Source of the DNA: Brevundimonas vesicularis
Lineage (GTDB): Bacteria; Pseudomonadota; Alphaproteobacteria; Caulobacterales; Caulobacteraceae
Length of the DNA: 64,000 bases
NCBI RefSeq assembly: GCF_027105095.1
Contig: NZ_CP114278.1
Span: 496,001-560,000, forward strand
Direction of reading: 5' to 3'
In this document: in pieces, positions 35,455 through 45,176 of the stretch
Position numbering within the stretch: the stretch's first letter is position 1
How the letters are laid out: every line of letters starts with the position of its first letter
Translations under genes and position numbers: made by a program
Notes under the pieces: generated by a model
Databases searched by the model: none
Seen by the model: only the letters and a program-made list of their open reading frames with translations
Told to the model about the DNA's origin: nothing

Positions 35455-36971
35455 TGAGCCTTCTCCTGCCAAAGAAGTGCTGTGAATGCGGCGTCGCCTT
35501 CGGATACCATAACGTCGATGGAGGGCGCCAAGCGCTTACAAATCTCCGTCATTTTAGCCATGACGGCCTTGTAGCCCGGCAGTGCAGACGTGATCCTCTC
35601 GAGAGGGTGGGGCCTCAACAGATCGATCTCTGTTTCGCTGGCCAAAGCGGACAAAGGAATGCGGCATATGATTTCGTCACGCCTTTCAAGCGTGTGAAAC
35701 GTAAGAAAGGCGCGAAATTCGTCTTTCAGATGAGGGAGAAGCCGCTCAGAGAAATTGATCGCTGAAAGTCCCTGCTCTCCCTCGATCCACAGGTCGTAAC
35801 GAGGTCCAGGTCGACTGAATGGTCCGGCGATTGAGAAATGCCCAAGCTTTTGTATCGATCGATGGCAATCGTTGGGGCTGCTGATGCCATGTAATACGCC
35901 GAGCGGTGACAAGGGGGCGGAGGTGTCGGAAAGTGTCGGCTTGAGCGCCAGCAGGGATGACAGGAAGGTGGCGAGCTGTGCGGCCTCGATGGCCGGGTTG
36001 CCGAGTTGCGTCATGCGTTTCGCAAGCTCCGGAATGACCTGCGGCCTCATGCGCAACTCGCCTCTGCCAAGGTCGCTCACAAGTGCTTTCGAACTTTCGT
36101 AGATGAAGTCGTTAAGAGCTTCGTAAAGAGGGTAGCCCGTCGACAGAATCTGGGCCCCGGCGGTGAGCGCCGTCAGGGCCCGGTTCATGGATTTTGCGAT
36201 ACTGAAAGGCTGTGCATTGACGGGGATGAAGGCGATCAAAGCCCCGTCAAGAAGTTGGTGTTCTTTTGCTTCGCTCCACTCTTGGACCGAAACGGTGGCG
36301 GGAAGAGAGTTAATTCTCTCGAAGCCGGCAGCGGTCAGGCTGCGGCGGTTCGTCAATACGGTGACATCGACGACATGGGTGCCGGCGAGTTGGCCGATGG
36401 CTTCCCCAAACGCATCAAGGTCGCGCAAGCCAACAGGAAAGCGTGGATTGTCTCCCTGACCAAACCATGCAACGCGAAGGTGCTTTGACTCAGCGGCATG
36501 CTGGAATTTGCGCCCAAGCTTGGCTGCCAGGTCGTTCATCTCTGTGATGATGAAGGGGTCATTCATCACATGACTGGGCTTGCCAGGCCAGAAATGGGCG
36601 GCAACCCCCGCCATTGTGGGGGTAGAGCAAAGGGCAAAATCGACTGAGGCGTTTATTGCACTCATCCAACTGCGTTGTTGGAGTAGGCGACTATCCAGTA
36701 TTTGAGAAAAATTATCGTCGAAAAGGTCAGTTCCGACGATTTTTCCGGCAGAATGTATGATCTTTGCGGTGGATAATCCTCGCGTATCATAACATTTGCT
36801 TAGGATGAATGTGTCGAACTCTCCAGTATGCTTCGATTTGAACTCTTCTATTGGGAGTAGCGTCAGGGAGTGGCCTAGGGCCTGCAGCATTTTTTCAATG
36901 CGAAGATAACGTATCCGAGATCCTGCGCTTGATCTATATTTTACTGATGGGGTGAGGACGCAAATCTTCAT
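35451..36971 (-). CDS. Glycosyltransferase-like protein
   Basis: A 506-residue protein. The N-terminal half resembles a GT4 GT-B enzyme: MKICVLTPSVKYRSSAGSRI, SKCYDTRGLSTAKII, GTDLFDDNFSQILDSR, LRVAWFGQGDNPRFPVGL. The C-terminal 150 residues (from about 360) match nothing I know. No strong donor-site Glu motif is seen (the equivalent reads KSMNRALTALTAGAQILS), so activity is uncertain. The start was set at the ATG that overlaps the stop of the 1012-residue protein gene (TGATG at 36973-36969). It is the middle gene of a coupled run of four. Confidence 0.72.
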   Translation of the reverse strand: MKICVLTPSVKYRSSAGSRIRYLRIEKMLQALGHSLTLLPIEEFKSKHTGEFDTFILSKCYDTRGLSTAKIIHSAGKIVGTDLFDDNFSQILDSRLLQQRSWMSAINASVDFALCSTPTMAGVAAHFWPGKPSHVMNDPFIITEMNDLAAKLGRKFQHAAESKHLRVAWFGQGDNPRFPVGLRDLDAFGEAIGQLAGTHVVDVTVLTNRRSLTAAGFERINSLPATVSVQEWSEAKEHQLLDGALIAFIPVNAQPFSIAKSMNRALTALTAGAQILSTGYPLYEALNDFIYESSKALVSDLGRGELRMRPQVIPELAKRMTQLGNPAIEAAQLATFLSSLLALKPTLSDTSAPLSPLGVLHGISSPNDCHRSIQKLGHFSIAGPFSRPGPRYDLWIEGEQGLSAINFSERLLPHLKDEFRAFLTFHTLERRDEIICRIPLSALASETEIDLLRPHPLERITSALPGYKAVMAKMTEICKRLAPSIDVMVSEGDAAFTALLWQEKAQ

Positions 36972-39900
36972 CAGGACAGACTCTTCAACACCGATAGGCC
37001 CGAGAGCAGGCGCACCCATTCTGTTGCGGGGCGAGTATCGCTGTAAATCGGGTCGATCGACTGGTTGAACGTCTTCTGTTCAGGCGCCAAAGCAGTGATG
37101 GCGGTCGTGCAAACATTGAGTTCGCCATTCATGATCGCTTGAAGGCCAAAGGCGATATCTTCATCGCCAGGTTTCGATCTGTGGACCGGGAACCCGCCGG
37201 CCGCGTCCCATGAGGATTTCTTGTAAGCGGTGAGGCGTCGACGGTTGGCGGCCACGGAGAAGGTCGAGAGGGGAAGGGCCGACGCGGCAAGCGGCTCGCA
37301 GAAGGTCAGGGTCGGCGTTCCTGAAAAGCTCATCTGCATCGGAAATACGCCCGCGCTGAAGAAACGGAGCATTCTGTCGCCGCGGCCGATGGAGGCTTGC
37401 ACGATGGCGCAGGAGGCTGTCGCGATGTTGTCGAGCGTTACGAGAGAGGCCAGCCCCGCTAAGGTGCGGACATCGTGCAGCATCATGCCGATCTCAAGTG
37501 TGAGGAACAGCGGCGTCTGAACTTTCTCGGCGGCCATGTTGATGCTGTGCGCGACGGTTCTGCCGGCCTCGATCACCAAAAGGTCTGGGAAGATCGCCTG
37601 AAGCGGCTCCGGCACGCTGTCGATCGAGGGCGCCGCTATGATGACGCTGACTTCAACCTCTTGCTGAGCCCGAAGGGCTTCCATCGTAAGTCGCAGGCTT
37701 TCCATGTCCGTGTCCGTCTCCACCACCAGGATCGCGGTGACGATGTGAGGCAGTGGAGATGTGTCCGAGAACAGGGCGCCCGGCGCGTCGGGCGAGATCG
37801 GGAACAGCAAGGTGGCGTCCTCGGCCGTTTCGTTCTCCATGAAGCGAATCGTCAGTGCGCCCGAATGAGGGGGCGAAACAAGGTCCGTCTCGGGGTCGAT
37901 AGGTGACAGGCGCGCCAGGGAGGAGGGGCCGTGTATCGGCTGCGCCTCAGCAGGAACTTCGATATCCCCCGGATCTATCATCCAGCGCGGCTTGCCGCGT
38001 ATCACATCTGCGATCAAAAACGCCCCATGATCGGCTGGCGTCGAAATCAGTGCGCCGATAGTCGGTAATTGGTCGTGGCCAATTTCCAATGTGCGCCCCT
38101 TCGGTCGAGGAGTCGGCGTTGCGGGTTGGGAAGGTAGGCTGATTTTACCGTTGTCAGTGGTCGTCAGCTCGATGCCCAGCACGCCTCGGGCCCAGTCCGA
38201 AAAGGCCTGCGTCAGGACACGCTCGCCGCCCAAGGCGTATGCGGTGTCGATCTTGATGGTTGAGATCATGGTCGTGGGATGAACTTTCGCCAACTGACGA
38301 TCGGCCAAGCTCTGGTTCAACCCGCTGAGCGTCTCTGTGACGGAGGCAAGCTCGGCGTGGTGATCCCCATTTCTGGCCAGTGACGGATAGGCGATGACTT
38401 GTGCGTCGATCCAGGCTCCGTCGCCGTCATCCAGTATGATCAAGAGCGGACTATAGGGGTTCGCAAGACGGACGTCGGCGATCCCGAGGATATCGATGGC
38501 TACCGATTGCTCGGAAAGCAGGCGGAGTTCGCCAACGGTCATGTCCCATTGGAAGGCGCGGAGAGCGACATTTGAGGGAGAGGTTGACGTCAATCTTAGC
38601 CGAAGATCAAAGCGAGTGACGAACCACGCGTCCGAGATCGGGTGAGAAGACTGGAGGGATAGTGTCGCCTTTTGATGTATTTGCGGTCGCCGGCCTCGGC
38701 TTAAATATTCAAACGTCCGTAACAAGTCTTCGGACTGCTGCTCTAAGTCTGAGGTAGTCGGAAGAAAGCCGATGGCGACGCCGCCTAGCGTTCGCAAATT
38801 ATCAGTCGCAAACTCAGCAATTTTGCGCCACGGCCACGGTTGAGCCGTAGGGGAACGGGAGGTGATGGCTTTGGCCGGCGTTTGATCCTGGCGAGCGGAA
38901 GGCGGCGTATGTCTTCGCGAATTCGATCCACTGGCCGGCGTTATCTTCCTGCCTTCGTTTTGGCCGTGTCTAATAAAGTGCAGGAGCGGATTGGCCTGAG
39001 CTTCCGCAACATCGGGGTTCTGCGCAAGGTAGGCAGCGGCATCGAATTGAGGGCCGGGGTTTTTTCCCTGTTTCCAGCCGTGATCGAGATAGTGGGCGGC
39101 GACGTTGTGATTGCCCTTGGGTAGGCCTGGAACCTGTGCTCGATACCAGGCGGAATCGAACAGGGGCGTGGACAGCAACTCCATCACGTCCTTGCGACGT
39201 TCAACGAGCATGGCGTTGGCAGGGGGAGCGGGCTTGTGACCTTTCGCGCGCCCCTGCGTGACGAAATGAATCAGGGGATTGAGGCCTGACTTCGATATCC
39301 CTGCGTCCTGGCTCACATACCAGCGAGTATCGAAGTCGGGGCCCGGCGATCGCCCCTCGCTGCCGCCGTGGTGAAGGAAATGCTCGAGCGGCGCGGCCTT
39401 GGCCTCGCGGACATCGCGATATTTGGCGAGGTACCACTCCGCATCGAAGAGGCCGCTGGCCAGTATCATGGCCATGGCTTCGCGTTCGTTCTTCGGGGGG
39501 GATTGAGGTTTTTCCGCATGGCGCTTGAGCAGTCGGTTGGCCCAGGCCTTGAGGCGTCTCTTGATCGACCGCCTTGATGCGGCGGGTTTGGATGCTGACT
39601 TGGCGAGAGGGCGCTGCGCGGTGGAGGGGGGCCGTGGAGCGTCGCCGACTGCGATTGACTGATCCGTCGTCCGCGCGGACGCCTTTTCGATCCTCAGTTG
39701 GTTTTCAGCCGTACTCAGCTTCGCGGCCAGCGAGGTCAGTTCCCGCCCGAAATTGAGCGCCTCCTTCCGGCGGGTCTCCACTTCTTCGTTTACAGCGCGC
39801 AGGCGTTCGTCGCCCCGGGTCGCCTGTTCCCGCGCATAAGACAAGGCGGCGCGTTCGGACGCCAGGGTAACGCGCAGTTCCGCTACATCTTCGCTGAGGC

Positions 39901-40009
39901 GATCCGCACGGGCGATCCGGTCGGCCAGTTGGTGCTGCAGGTCCAAAATGCTCGAGACTTCACGTTCGGTGATTTCGCTGGACGAGCCCAATTTCTTGTC
40001 GTTGCCCAT
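36971..40009 (-). CDS. Large coiled-coil protein with WY-repeat region and GT2-like C-terminal domain
   Basis: A 1012-residue protein. Residues about 15-115 form a coiled coil. Residues about 188-356 hold four copies of a 35-residue repeat with the pattern FDxxWYxxxxxDV, NPLxHFxxHG, EGRxPGPxFD, known from N-termini of bacterial polysaccharide glycosyltransferases. Residues about 430-650 match nothing I recognise. Residues about 770-990 look like a GT-A domain (ILVVETDTDMESLRLTMEAL, VSVIIAAPS, SSWDAAGGFPVHRSKPGDED) but lack a clear DxD. There is no signal peptide or membrane span. It heads a four-gene leftward run with the next two transferases and the epimerase. It may act as a scaffold. Confidence 0.7.
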   Translation of the reverse strand: MGNDKKLGSSSEITEREVSSILDLQHQLADRIARADRLSEDVAELRVTLASERAALSYAREQATRGDERLRAVNEEVETRRKEALNFGRELTSLAAKLSTAENQLRIEKASARTTDQSIAVGDAPRPPSTAQRPLAKSASKPAASRRSIKRRLKAWANRLLKRHAEKPQSPPKNEREAMAMILASGLFDAEWYLAKYRDVREAKAAPLEHFLHHGGSEGRSPGPDFDTRWYVSQDAGISKSGLNPLIHFVTQGRAKGHKPAPPANAMLVERRKDVMELLSTPLFDSAWYRAQVPGLPKGNHNVAAHYLDHGWKQGKNPGPQFDAAAYLAQNPDVAEAQANPLLHFIRHGQNEGRKITPASGSNSRRHTPPSARQDQTPAKAITSRSPTAQPWPWRKIAEFATDNLRTLGGVAIGFLPTTSDLEQQSEDLLRTFEYLSRGRRPQIHQKATLSLQSSHPISDAWFVTRFDLRLRLTSTSPSNVALRAFQWDMTVGELRLLSEQSVAIDILGIADVRLANPYSPLLIILDDGDGAWIDAQVIAYPSLARNGDHHAELASVTETLSGLNQSLADRQLAKVHPTTMISTIKIDTAYALGGERVLTQAFSDWARGVLGIELTTTDNGKISLPSQPATPTPRPKGRTLEIGHDQLPTIGALISTPADHGAFLIADVIRGKPRWMIDPGDIEVPAEAQPIHGPSSLARLSPIDPETDLVSPPHSGALTIRFMENETAEDATLLFPISPDAPGALFSDTSPLPHIVTAILVVETDTDMESLRLTMEALRAQQEVEVSVIIAAPSIDSVPEPLQAIFPDLLVIEAGRTVAHSINMAAEKVQTPLFLTLEIGMMLHDVRTLAGLASLVTLDNIATASCAIVQASIGRGDRMLRFFSAGVFPMQMSFSGTPTLTFCEPLAASALPLSTFSVAANRRRLTAYKKSSWDAAGGFPVHRSKPGDEDIAFGLQAIMNGELNVCTTAITALAPEQKTFNQSIDPIYSDTRPATEWVRLLSGLSVLKSLS

Positions 40010-40071
40010 GAATTTCGTCTACGTCTTTCAGCGTGTGGTGGTGCTGGAGGCACTACTAAAGAATGGCTTAA

Positions 40072-42696
40072 GTGTGTAAACCCTGCAGGTCGCCCTGCAG
40101 CAACCTGAGACGACCTTTGCCTGCTTCCGGATCCTTTGCCGCCCCCCTGCCTCTGCCGATCTATCCAGAACGTAAGGCCTTCCACGGCCCGGGCGAATGG
40201 ACCTTCATTACGCCTCGGGATTCAAAAGGTTGGATACTGGATGCGATATGTCGAGAGATCGGCGGTCGACAAGAGGGGGCTTGGGAAGTTTTCTATGGGT
40301 TAAGTTCTATACCTGAGGCGAGGAATTATTTCTTTTCTCATTACTGGAACTATTTGGATGCAATAAAGAAGCATCCTCATATTTCGGATGGAAATGTCCT
40401 TGTATGGTACACGCATCCGCGGGATATTCCGTACAGTATTGATGAGCAAGTGGTTGGGTTTAATAAAGCCCACAAGGTGCTGTTTACCTGCAGTGAGTAT
40501 AGGGATCTTTGGTTGGGGCGAGGGGTGAGGCCTGAGAAGGCCGTCGTGATCCTCGGCGGTGCTGACCCGCATTTGTTCTTGGGACATGAGAGAAGGGGCG
40601 GGAATGTCGTCGGGCTTTCCGCGTCCTTCTACGAGCGGAAAAATCCAGACGCCTTACTTGAAGTCGTTTCGAGAATGCCGGAGCGCGACTTCGCCCTTGT
40701 CGGCCGGAAGTGGGAGGAATATTCGCGATTTTCAGAGCTTAAGGCGCTGAAAAATTTCACATATATTCAAGCTACATACGAGCAGTATCCAAGCCTTTAT
40801 CGCGAGTTCGATGTCTTCCTCTCCATGGCCATGCTGGAAGGGGGGCCGATCCCTCTGATCGAGGCCATGATGGAGAACGTTGTTCCTGTCGCCAGCCGAA
40901 CTGGTTTCGCGCCTGATCTTATCGATCACGGCGTTAACGGATATCTGTTCCCCGTGGGGGCAGGCGCCGATGTCGTTGCGCCGTTGATCGACGCCGCATT
41001 CTCGAACCGTGCCGATATCAGGCGCACCGTCCTTCCCTATAGCTGGGATGAGTTCGCTCTTGCGATCCACGCCCTTTGCGAAAAGCATGATGCGGCTGCC
41101 TCTGCTGCAGGGGGGGCTGAGCTGTCTCGACGGGACGCGAGCCCGGCCAACGCACGTGAGTTTCCTGCGCCAGACCAAGGCGATGTAGAAAAGGTGCGGC
41201 GGTTTTCGAAGCTGAGCCAAATTGAGCGAAATTCGGAAGCGCGCTTGGCCGCCGCCCTTTCTCGTGTCGAGCCTACAGGGGCGAAACAGGTCGTGGTCGT
41301 GACCGGAGCGTCGTCATTGCAAGACATAGGCAGGACGCCGGCCCTGTCTCAACTCGCTGAGGTCGGTTTGGACCTGGACCTGCTTGTCGCGACCGGCAAC
41401 CAAAAGTCGGCGAGTTTGTTTGAACGCGATTTGCGGTTCTCAGCGCTGGACGGTCTTGTCGAGGTATCGGCCGCCGACGTGGAGGCTTGCATCGCCAAGG
41501 TCGTCGACTATGGCCCTGTGGCCGTGATTGCGTCTGGCGCGGAGCTGTCGCCAGAAACTGCGTCCAAGGCCCTAGCCTTGGTTGAGGCTTGGCACGCGGG
41601 TGATCATCTCTTGGAGCATGATTGCGCGCGGCTGAGAATTCCTGCTCGTTCGGCTCATCCAAAACCGAGGTTAGGGCCAATTGTGCGCGAAATAGCTCCC
41701 GTCTTGCGGTTGGAGGCCGGGGGGGGGCTTAGGATCGCTGTTGATGGTCCCGCTGGGCCGCGCACAATCGTGCGTAGGAGCGGGGGGAGGCGAGGGCGCG
41801 TTCTTGAACTCCCTACGCCGTTGGATCTTGTAAAAAATACGCCCTCTCGCCTCCGTTGGGCTGCGGGGGATGAAAGTTCGATGTTATTTTCAGGGGTTGC
41901 CGGAAATCTAGCCCCCGATATGGTGCGAGCCTATCTGAACAGGGGAGGGGCGGGCAATCCCATTGTCGAGGCGTTCGCCAACGCTATCGGCGCCCAAATT
42001 TCCCACGCAGAAGACCAAGCGGACGATGACGCCATTGGCGTGTCTGTTGTTTGGGGGGTTCTAAGAGGTAGTGACAAGGTCATCGCGCGCGCTCGGCGGG
42101 ATGGAAAGCCTTTCTACTATATCGACCATGCGTATTTTGGGCGTGGGCACGGGCTGAACTACCGGATTTCGCGCGATTCTTATGATGCCGGACCGGTTCG
42201 AGTATGTCCGCCGGACCGTCTCGAAGCTCTTGGCGTTCAACCGAGATCATGGCGCAGCGGGGGAGATACTATTCTTGTGTGCCCGCCTACACAGTTCTTC
42301 TGCGATGCTCATGGCTGCGCTGATTGGCTTCAGCAGACGATGAGAGAGATTCGGCACGCCACGGACCGACCGATCGAGGTCCGGGCTAAACCAGTAGCCG
42401 GCCAACCGGTCGAGCCGCTTGATAATGCCTTCGAACGCGCTTGGGCAATAGTCACTCATTCATCGAATGTCGCCGTGGAGGCTGTCGTAGCCGGCGTGCC
42501 CGTTTTCGTTTCGGAGGCAAGTGCTGCGGCGCCAGTTGGAGAAACCGATCTCTCGAGAATTGAGGTGCCGCGTCGTCCGGATCGGAGCGCTTGGTTGGCC
42601 CATTTGGCCTATAATCAGTTCTCGGCAGCTGAGATCGGGGATGGTCGTGCGTGGCGGCTGCTTCTTGAAAACGAATCCAGGGAGCTTCACCGTTGA
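40072..42696 (+). CDS. Bipartite glycosyltransferase: GT4 domain plus KpsS/KpsC-like domain
   Basis: About 874 residues. Residues about 40-340 are a GT4-like domain (WYTHPRDIPYSIDEQVVGFN, VVGLSASFYERKNPDALLEV, FLSMAMLEGGPIPLIEAMME, the latter with the donor-site Glu). Residues about 370-600 are undefined. Residues about 640-860 resemble capsule proteins of the KpsS/KpsC type (FYYIDHAYFGRGHGLNYRIS, VTHSSNVAVEAVVAGVPVFV). These would act on a Kdo-type linker, consistent with kdsA nearby, but this is inferred. The start is uncertain: GTG 40072 opens the frame, and TTG near 40117 is possible. The gene is divergent from the 1012-residue protein gene. Confidence 0.78.
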   Translation: MCKPCRSPCSNLRRPLPASGSFAAPLPLPIYPERKAFHGPGEWTFITPRDSKGWILDAICREIGGRQEGAWEVFYGLSSIPEARNYFFSHYWNYLDAIKKHPHISDGNVLVWYTHPRDIPYSIDEQVVGFNKAHKVLFTCSEYRDLWLGRGVRPEKAVVILGGADPHLFLGHERRGGNVVGLSASFYERKNPDALLEVVSRMPERDFALVGRKWEEYSRFSELKALKNFTYIQATYEQYPSLYREFDVFLSMAMLEGGPIPLIEAMMENVVPVASRTGFAPDLIDHGVNGYLFPVGAGADVVAPLIDAAFSNRADIRRTVLPYSWDEFALAIHALCEKHDAAASAAGGAELSRRDASPANAREFPAPDQGDVEKVRRFSKLSQIERNSEARLAAALSRVEPTGAKQVVVVTGASSLQDIGRTPALSQLAEVGLDLDLLVATGNQKSASLFERDLRFSALDGLVEVSAADVEACIAKVVDYGPVAVIASGAELSPETASKALALVEAWHAGDHLLEHDCARLRIPARSAHPKPRLGPIVREIAPVLRLEAGGGLRIAVDGPAGPRTIVRRSGGRRGRVLELPTPLDLVKNTPSRLRWAAGDESSMLFSGVAGNLAPDMVRAYLNRGGAGNPIVEAFANAIGAQISHAEDQADDDAIGVSVVWGVLRGSDKVIARARRDGKPFYYIDHAYFGRGHGLNYRISRDSYDAGPVRVCPPDRLEALGVQPRSWRSGGDTILVCPPTQFFCDAHGCADWLQQTMREIRHATDRPIEVRAKPVAGQPVEPLDNAFERAWAIVTHSSNVAVEAVVAGVPVFVSEASAAAPVGETDLSRIEVPRRPDRSAWLAHLAYNQFSAAEIGDGRAWRLLLENESRELHR

Positions 42697-43157
42697 ATGC
42701 GAAAGGCGAGTTTCTGCTTATCGGCGTGTCGGCCTGCGCGGCCGATAATGAATCGATGGCTCGACGATTGACCGAAACGGCATCGAGGGTGAATGGCGAG
42801 GGGGTGGCCTACACCTACGGTAAATTTCCTGTCCCCGGGATGAGTCGTCAAAATCTAGATCCTGCTTCACCCGACATGTTGAGGCTGAGAGAGATTTTGG
42901 TCGCCACTAAGGACGGATCGTACCATTACGACGGCTGTGTCCTCGTTGCCCTGAATCGCACGCTGAGTTCCGTCCGTGGAAAGTCATTGGCGGTTTTGGG
43001 GCGAGACGATGATAGTATGATCGTCTTGCCTCCCTATGTGACTGAAAAGGCGGTTCGTTTGGTTCTTGCTTTGTGGTTGAGTGGCGCTGCATTGAGTCTG
43101 TCCGCCTCGACTTGGAGTGCGGCTCTCTCGAGTGCGGGTCGTGCTCTCGACATTTGA
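42693..43157 (+). CDS. Unknown protein coupled to the bipartite glycosyltransferase
   Basis: A 154-residue protein starting at TTG, which overlaps the upstream stop (TTGA at 42693-42696) and follows GGGAG at good distance. LLIGVSACAADNESMARRLT opens an alpha/beta-looking fold; a hydrophobic stretch near the end (VRLVLALWLSGAALSLSAST) may be a buried helix or membrane contact. No family was recognised. The overlap argues for a joint role with the preceding protein. Confidence 0.6.
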   Translation: MNAKGEFLLIGVSACAADNESMARRLTETASRVNGEGVAYTYGKFPVPGMSRQNLDPASPDMLRLREILVATKDGSYHYDGCVLVALNRTLSSVRGKSLAVLGRDDDSMIVLPPYVTEKAVRLVLALWLSGAALSLSASTWSAALSSAGRALDI

Positions 43158-43211
43158 AAATTCTTAGTGATAGGACGATGAGCTTCGGCGGCATGTCCAG
43201 ATTGGTGATTT

Positions 43212-43853
43212 ATGACCTTTCCCGTTTCTCCATCGATTTTTTCGGATAATCCGTATCGAGCCGAATGGTTTGAGGAAAACTATGTTTTCACTCCAGACGG
43301 CCCCACTAACTCTCCTACGCATCATTGCAAACTCACCTTCGATATCACGAAGCCATTTATCAATAAAACGCGCACAGCTGTGGATGTGGGCTGCCGTATG
43401 GGTGAATACACAAGGTTTTTGAGCAAAAATTTCGACAATGTTTTCGCATTCGATGCGAATCTTCATCCGAGATTTCCTTGGAACGTAGATCTATCAAATA
43501 CCACACACTTCAACTGCGCTCTGGGTGACGCTCAAGGAACGATCGAAATGTTTGGGGGGACGCACCAGACCGTTGAAGGACAAATGAAGGAAGTGCCGAT
43601 GTTTCGACTCGACGACTTTGGTCTGGAAGATGTCGACTACATCAAGGTCGACGTTGAAGGTTTCGAGAAGAAGGTACTTCTTGGTGGACAGAAAACAATT
43701 TCCGCTTTCCGGCCGCTTATCGTGATCGAACAAAATGATGTCCGGCTGCCGGATGAAGAGCCTTATGCCGCGAAGACCTATCTCGAGAGCATCGGGTACA
43801 AGCATGTGGCCACCTGCCCCAGAGGGTGGGACCTTGTCATGATGCCTGAGTAG
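43212..43853 (+). CDS. FkbM-family methyltransferase
   Basis: A 213-residue SAM-dependent methyltransferase. AVDVGCRMGEYTRFL is motif I (SAM binding) and DYIKVDVEGFEKKVLLGG is the conserved FkbM stretch. In polysaccharide loci such enzymes usually O-methylate sugar residues, either within the chain or at its end. The gene is on the same strand as the bipartite transferase and ends 11 bases before the convergent GT4 gene. The target sugar is unknown. Confidence 0.88.
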   Translation: MTFPVSPSIFSDNPYRAEWFEENYVFTPDGPTNSPTHHCKLTFDITKPFINKTRTAVDVGCRMGEYTRFLSKNFDNVFAFDANLHPRFPWNVDLSNTTHFNCALGDAQGTIEMFGGTHQTVEGQMKEVPMFRLDDFGLEDVDYIKVDVEGFEKKVLLGGQKTISAFRPLIVIEQNDVRLPDEEPYAAKTYLESIGYKHVATCPRGWDLVMMPE

Positions 43854-43864
43854 AGCTGCTTGAA

Positions 43865-45157
43865 CTAAAGCTTGGCGTAGGCTTCTGCTATGCGTTGTCT
43901 GTGCGCCGCGGGACTGAACTTCGACGCCTGCTGCTGCCCCGAACGTTCCAGATGGTTCACGAGGTCGGTGTCCGCATCCAGCTTCACGATGCCGGCCTTG
44001 ATCGTGTCTGTGTCGTAGGGATCGACCATTAAGGCCGCTTCTCCCGCCACCTCGGGCAGAGATCCGGCCGTTGACGTCAAAACCGCTGTGCCCAGCAACA
44101 TGGATTCCAGTACAGGCAACCCGAATCCTTCGTAAAGAGATGGAAACAGTGTTGCCCTGGCTCCACGTATCAGAGTGTTCAGCATCGCGGCGCTTAGGAA
44201 GTCGTGCTTTATTATTCTGCCTCTACGCAGATCGTTGTCGCTTTCTATGACTGAAGCGATGAGCGAGCCTTCGCCACCATCGAGCCAGGATCGACCGCCC
44301 ACGATTACTAAGGGCGTCCGAACTCCGGACGACAGGTAGGCTTCAACAAGGCGGTTGACGTTCTTCTTCGGCTCAATAGCTCCGTAGAAAAGAAAATATC
44401 CTTTCCAGTTCAGGTCAAAGACGTCGGCGACATATCGCTCCGCCTCTATTTCAGGCATGCTCAGTATTTCTGAAGGTATGCTGACGGACTGGTAGGTAGT
44501 GGTGATCTTGTCGTCGGGCGCCGAGAGCATAGTGACAAGGTCGTTCCGCGTGGTTTCGGAAACCGTCAGTATATGGTCTGCTCTGTCGACTATTTCACGG
44601 CACATCGACAGATATGCCGCCTTCTGCTCATTGGTTGTGTGGGGCAGCTTGAGAGGAATTAGGTCGTGAAATGTATAGACGTTCGCCTGACCTCGAGCGT
44701 GCATGGGAAGAGGGCACGTCCAGTGCATTATGTCCGGTGCGTCCCGGTCCGGAAAGAGGACAGGTGTAAAGCGGCCGTTGAGGCGATGAGCGCGCAGCGC
44801 ATAGTCGAAGAGTTTCTGGGAGGCCCAGTGTTTTGATGCTCGAGGGCGGCCGCCTCCAAGCGTGGACCAAATTATCTCTTCGCTGACTTCAACCTTTGTC
44901 GGTGTACGACCGCGATGGGTGGTTCTTGTCATCCACCAACGTGTGAACTTGCCGGCGCCGGTTTTGCGAGCCGTGATGTCGCTCAGGCTGATTGTACTTA
45001 GCAGGTTGTCTTTCGAAACTTCGCCTTGGGGGCCATAGAGAACTTCAGCTGAATGGCCGAGATCGGACAGCGCATCAAGCAGATTTCGCCCATATGTGGC
45101 GATCCCGGAGCCCTTGGGCAGCGAGAGGTTGAACGCGTCGATGCAAACCTTAGCCAT
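43865..45157 (-). CDS. GT4-family glycosyltransferase
   Basis: A 430-residue GT-B enzyme. The acceptor domain starts KVCIDAFNLSLPKGSGIATY; the donor domain contains FLFYGAIEPKKNVNRLVEAY, TPLVIVGGRSW, FPSLYEGFGLPVLESMLLGT (with the donor-site Glu pair) and TSTAGSLPEVAGEAALMVDP. These are classic GT4 motifs resembling mannosyl- or rhamnosyltransferases of O-antigen loci. It is the last leftward gene of the polysaccharide cluster, 19 bases before the kdsA stop. Confidence 0.9.
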   Translation of the reverse strand: MAKVCIDAFNLSLPKGSGIATYGRNLLDALSDLGHSAEVLYGPQGEVSKDNLLSTISLSDITARKTGAGKFTRWWMTRTTHRGRTPTKVEVSEEIIWSTLGGGRPRASKHWASQKLFDYALRAHRLNGRFTPVLFPDRDAPDIMHWTCPLPMHARGQANVYTFHDLIPLKLPHTTNEQKAAYLSMCREIVDRADHILTVSETTRNDLVTMLSAPDDKITTTYQSVSIPSEILSMPEIEAERYVADVFDLNWKGYFLFYGAIEPKKNVNRLVEAYLSSGVRTPLVIVGGRSWLDGGEGSLIASVIESDNDLRRGRIIKHDFLSAAMLNTLIRGARATLFPSLYEGFGLPVLESMLLGTAVLTSTAGSLPEVAGEAALMVDPYDTDTIKAGIVKLDADTDLVNHLERSGQQQASKFSPAAHRQRIAEAYAKL

Positions 45158-45176
45158 GCTGCTGTTTTTCAGATCG

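Noticed and set aside
36163..36459. Small plus-strand frames within the 32-40 kb transferase genes
   Set aside because: They lack ribosome sites and family resemblance and lie wholly inside recognised genes on the other strand.
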